DNA from: Cyanobium sp. NS01
GTDB lineage: Bacteria > Cyanobacteriota > Cyanobacteriia > PCC-6307 > Cyanobiaceae
Reading direction: 5' to 3'
Length of the DNA: 64,000 nucleotides
NCBI RefSeq assembly: GCF_014280235.1
Contig: NZ_CP047940.1
Coordinates: 1,054,001 to 1,118,000 of the forward strand
Part shown: positions 62,681-64,000 of the stretch, one piece after another
Layout: every line of letters starts with the position of its first letter
How positions within the stretch are numbered: position 1 is the stretch's first letter
Translations under genes and position numbers: made by a program
Notes under the pieces: model-generated
The model's database searches: none
Told to the model about the DNA's origin: nothing
What the model saw: the letters and a program-made list of their open reading frames with translations, nothing else

Positions 62681-63787
62681 TTAGCCTAAGAAGGAGATGG
62701 ATTCAAAGCCAATCACGGTCATGGTGACTCCTCCTTGGCTGAAGCGTGTTCTCCTTCCATTTTGGGATCGTGTGTAATCACTGGCAGTGCCAGGAAGAGA
62801 GAGTCTGTCTCTACCGCTCTGGCCATTCAACGTGATATCTCCGAAGCCAAAAACTCTGTCATTGTCACCGCCAAGAAGCAAGGTGCCACCGCCTCCGAAG
62901 CCTCCAACGCGCGCGTCAACCCTGTCGCGGCCACCACGCGTGTTGAGCTTGCCAGCTAAAAAGATGCCAAAACCCCGCTTGCCAGCCGAGCCTGTCTCAC
63001 CAGCCTGGCCTTGTGCGCCGAAGGAGCCAAAAAAACCACGAGGGCCAGAGGATCCTGATGACCTCCTAATGAACAAGGTTCCACTCAACCCACCCTGGCC
63101 CCCGCTACCACCAAAACCGCGATCGCCTCGGGATCCACCTGAGCCACTGAATCCTGCTGCACCCTGGTTGCCACCTAATCCGCCTCTGCCGATGATTCTG
63201 TCTGACTTGTTGCCGAGTTTGAGGCGACGGCCTTGGAAAATGATCCCGTTCCCGCCGTCCCCACCATCTCCGCCATCTCCACCATCTCCGCCCGCACCAC
63301 CATTGCCACCCCGACCTCCTCTGCCACCGTTACCTCCAACACCTCCAAGGGAGAAAGAAGTAGGAAAGGCGTTGCCTCCTGCACCTCCTGCACCTCCTCT
63401 TCCGCCACCCTGGCCTCTACCACCAAAGCCTCCAGATCCTCCATCTTGGCCAGCGCCACCGTTTCCACCAGTGCCTCTGATGACAAATCTGGAACGGGCC
63501 TTCCTCAATTGACGCCGTGCGATCGTCAGCCCGAAGGCTCCATTACCACCCGAGTCTCCATTTGTTCCGTCCCCACCATTCCCACCAGATTGTCCGGTGA
63601 ATCCAGTGCCGCCGGTGCCTCCATTCTTGCCGCTTGGAGAGACTATTAGTACCCCATTATCTCCTCTAAAACCCGTGAAGCCGCTAGATGCCCTTGAAAA
63701 GATTTGAAAGGAAAAACCTCGTGACCCATTGGTGCCTGCGTTTGCGCCGTCGGCTCCAGACTGGCCGGTATTGTTGAAACGCGGCAT
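62681..63787 (-). CDS. Glycine-repeat protein with RTX-like C-terminus
   Basis: 368 aa. From residue 1 to about 290 the protein is built of irregular G-x-x and GGxGG runs (for example GGNGGDGTNGDSGGNGAFG and GGRGGNGGAGGDGGDGGD), recalling collagen-like or PE-PGRS-type surface proteins. Short non-glycine blocks such as FGLTIARRQLRKARSRFVIR interrupt the runs at intervals. The end (GGDNDRVFGFGDITLNGQSG, GRDRLSLPGTASDYT and VIGFESISFLG) resembles the calcium-binding RTX-type tails of cyanobacterial secreted proteins. No N-terminal signal is visible, consistent with type I export. Probably a surface or secreted protein; its GC is lower than that of its neighbours. Confidence 0.7.
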   Translation of the reverse strand: MPRFNNTGQSGADGANAGTNGSRGFSFQIFSRASSGFTGFRGDNGVLIVSPSGKNGGTGGTGFTGQSGGNGGDGTNGDSGGNGAFGLTIARRQLRKARSRFVIRGTGGNGGAGQDGGSGGFGGRGQGGGRGGAGGAGGNAFPTSFSLGGVGGNGGRGGRGGNGGAGGDGGDGGDGGDGGNGIIFQGRRLKLGNKSDRIIGRGGLGGNQGAAGFSGSGGSRGDRGFGGSGGQGGLSGTLFIRRSSGSSGPRGFFGSFGAQGQAGETGSAGKRGFGIFLAGKLNTRGGRDRVDARVGGFGGGGTLLLGGDNDRVFGFGDITLNGQSGRDRLSLPGTASDYTRSQNGRRTRFSQGGVTMTVIGFESISFLG

Positions 63788-64000
63788 AGACCCCAGGAAA
63801 GCACTATCGATACCTTCCTATCTGATCTCAGGCTGTTCTGAATGCTAAACGGAGTTTTAGTAGGATTTCTTATCATTTTTATTGGGCTGAGGGGGCAGGC
63901 TGCCACAAGGACTAGAGTCGCTTGAAGGACTAGGTGCAGGCCTCCTAACAGTGCTGAACTGCCGTCGTTACCAGTCCCTGCGGAAAGCAATGGGGCCGCC
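63788..64000. other. Edge region, nothing identified
   Basis: AT-rich upstream of the glycine-repeat gene, then mixed sequence to the window end. It should contain that gene's promoter, but I see no convincing boxes. Confidence 0.4.

Noticed and set aside
1-64000. tRNA, rRNA, CRISPR arrays, insertion sequences
   Set aside because: No cloverleaf, rRNA block, regularly spaced repeats or transposase was seen on reading, although a covariance search could still find a tRNA I missed.

Overview
The window is a gene-dense, very GC-rich cyanobacterial chromosome segment. Photosynthesis genes (petN, psaK, thf1/psb29, a Psb32-type TPM protein, an FtsH of the photosystem-repair type), an Mrp antiporter cluster of the cyanobacterial kind, ycf19, DUF1830, DUF2499 and DUF3593 genes, cofH and a 6S-like RNA next to purK all fit a high-GC picocyanobacterium of the Cyanobium/Synechococcus type. 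The genus is an inference; there is no rRNA to confirm it. I found no tRNA, rRNA, transposase or CRISPR array.

Layout. 1-9 kb: a truncated glycosyltransferase-like gene, a secreted GH104 lysozyme-like protein, a TPM (Psb32-like) protein, a MidA-like methyltransferase and a compact seven-gene Mrp cation/proton antiporter operon (mrpC-D-E-F-G-A'-B). 8.4-14.1 kb: an NmrA-like reductase, a pheophorbide a oxygenase-family Rieske protein with a Nif11 peptide antisense to its 3' end, aroB, a b561-type cytochrome and what looks like a decayed gene. 14.1-26.4 kb: PPK2, then an accessory defence island. In it a type I restriction-modification system is split into hsdR at one end and hsdS-hsdM at the other, with a RhuM-family gene, a HEPN/MNT pair, a TacA/TacT (DUF1778/GNAT) pair, a GIY-YIG/DUF4357 protein and an AlbA_2-type ATPase between them. 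The island reads at visibly lower GC over 18.1-19.2 and 21.9-24.6 kb and carries a relic copy of the hsdR 5' end.

26.3-40.2 kb returns to core genes: an M23 peptidase, recQ, a sugar ABC permease, purK, 6S RNA, clpS/petN, cofH, thf1, clpP and ftsH, the last two sharing a bidirectional terminator. 40.3-53 kb: a MacB-type permease, pyk, a MazG-like pyrophosphatase, ycf19, scpB, ilvA, dxs with a FAD oxidoreductase, psaK with DUF3593 and DUF2499 genes, a rhomboid protease and csaB. 52.7-64 kb: a frameshifted META-domain gene, several small secreted or membrane proteins, a TPR protein, an SH3 lipoprotein, an MlaE-like/MCE pair, a peroxiredoxin, rpmB, htpG, and a glycine-repeat protein with an RTX-like tail.

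The strongest leads for something new are the composite defence island with its hsdR relic, the antisense Nif11 gene, the MCE pair without an ATPase and the glycine-repeat protein. None of them by itself proves a new system.
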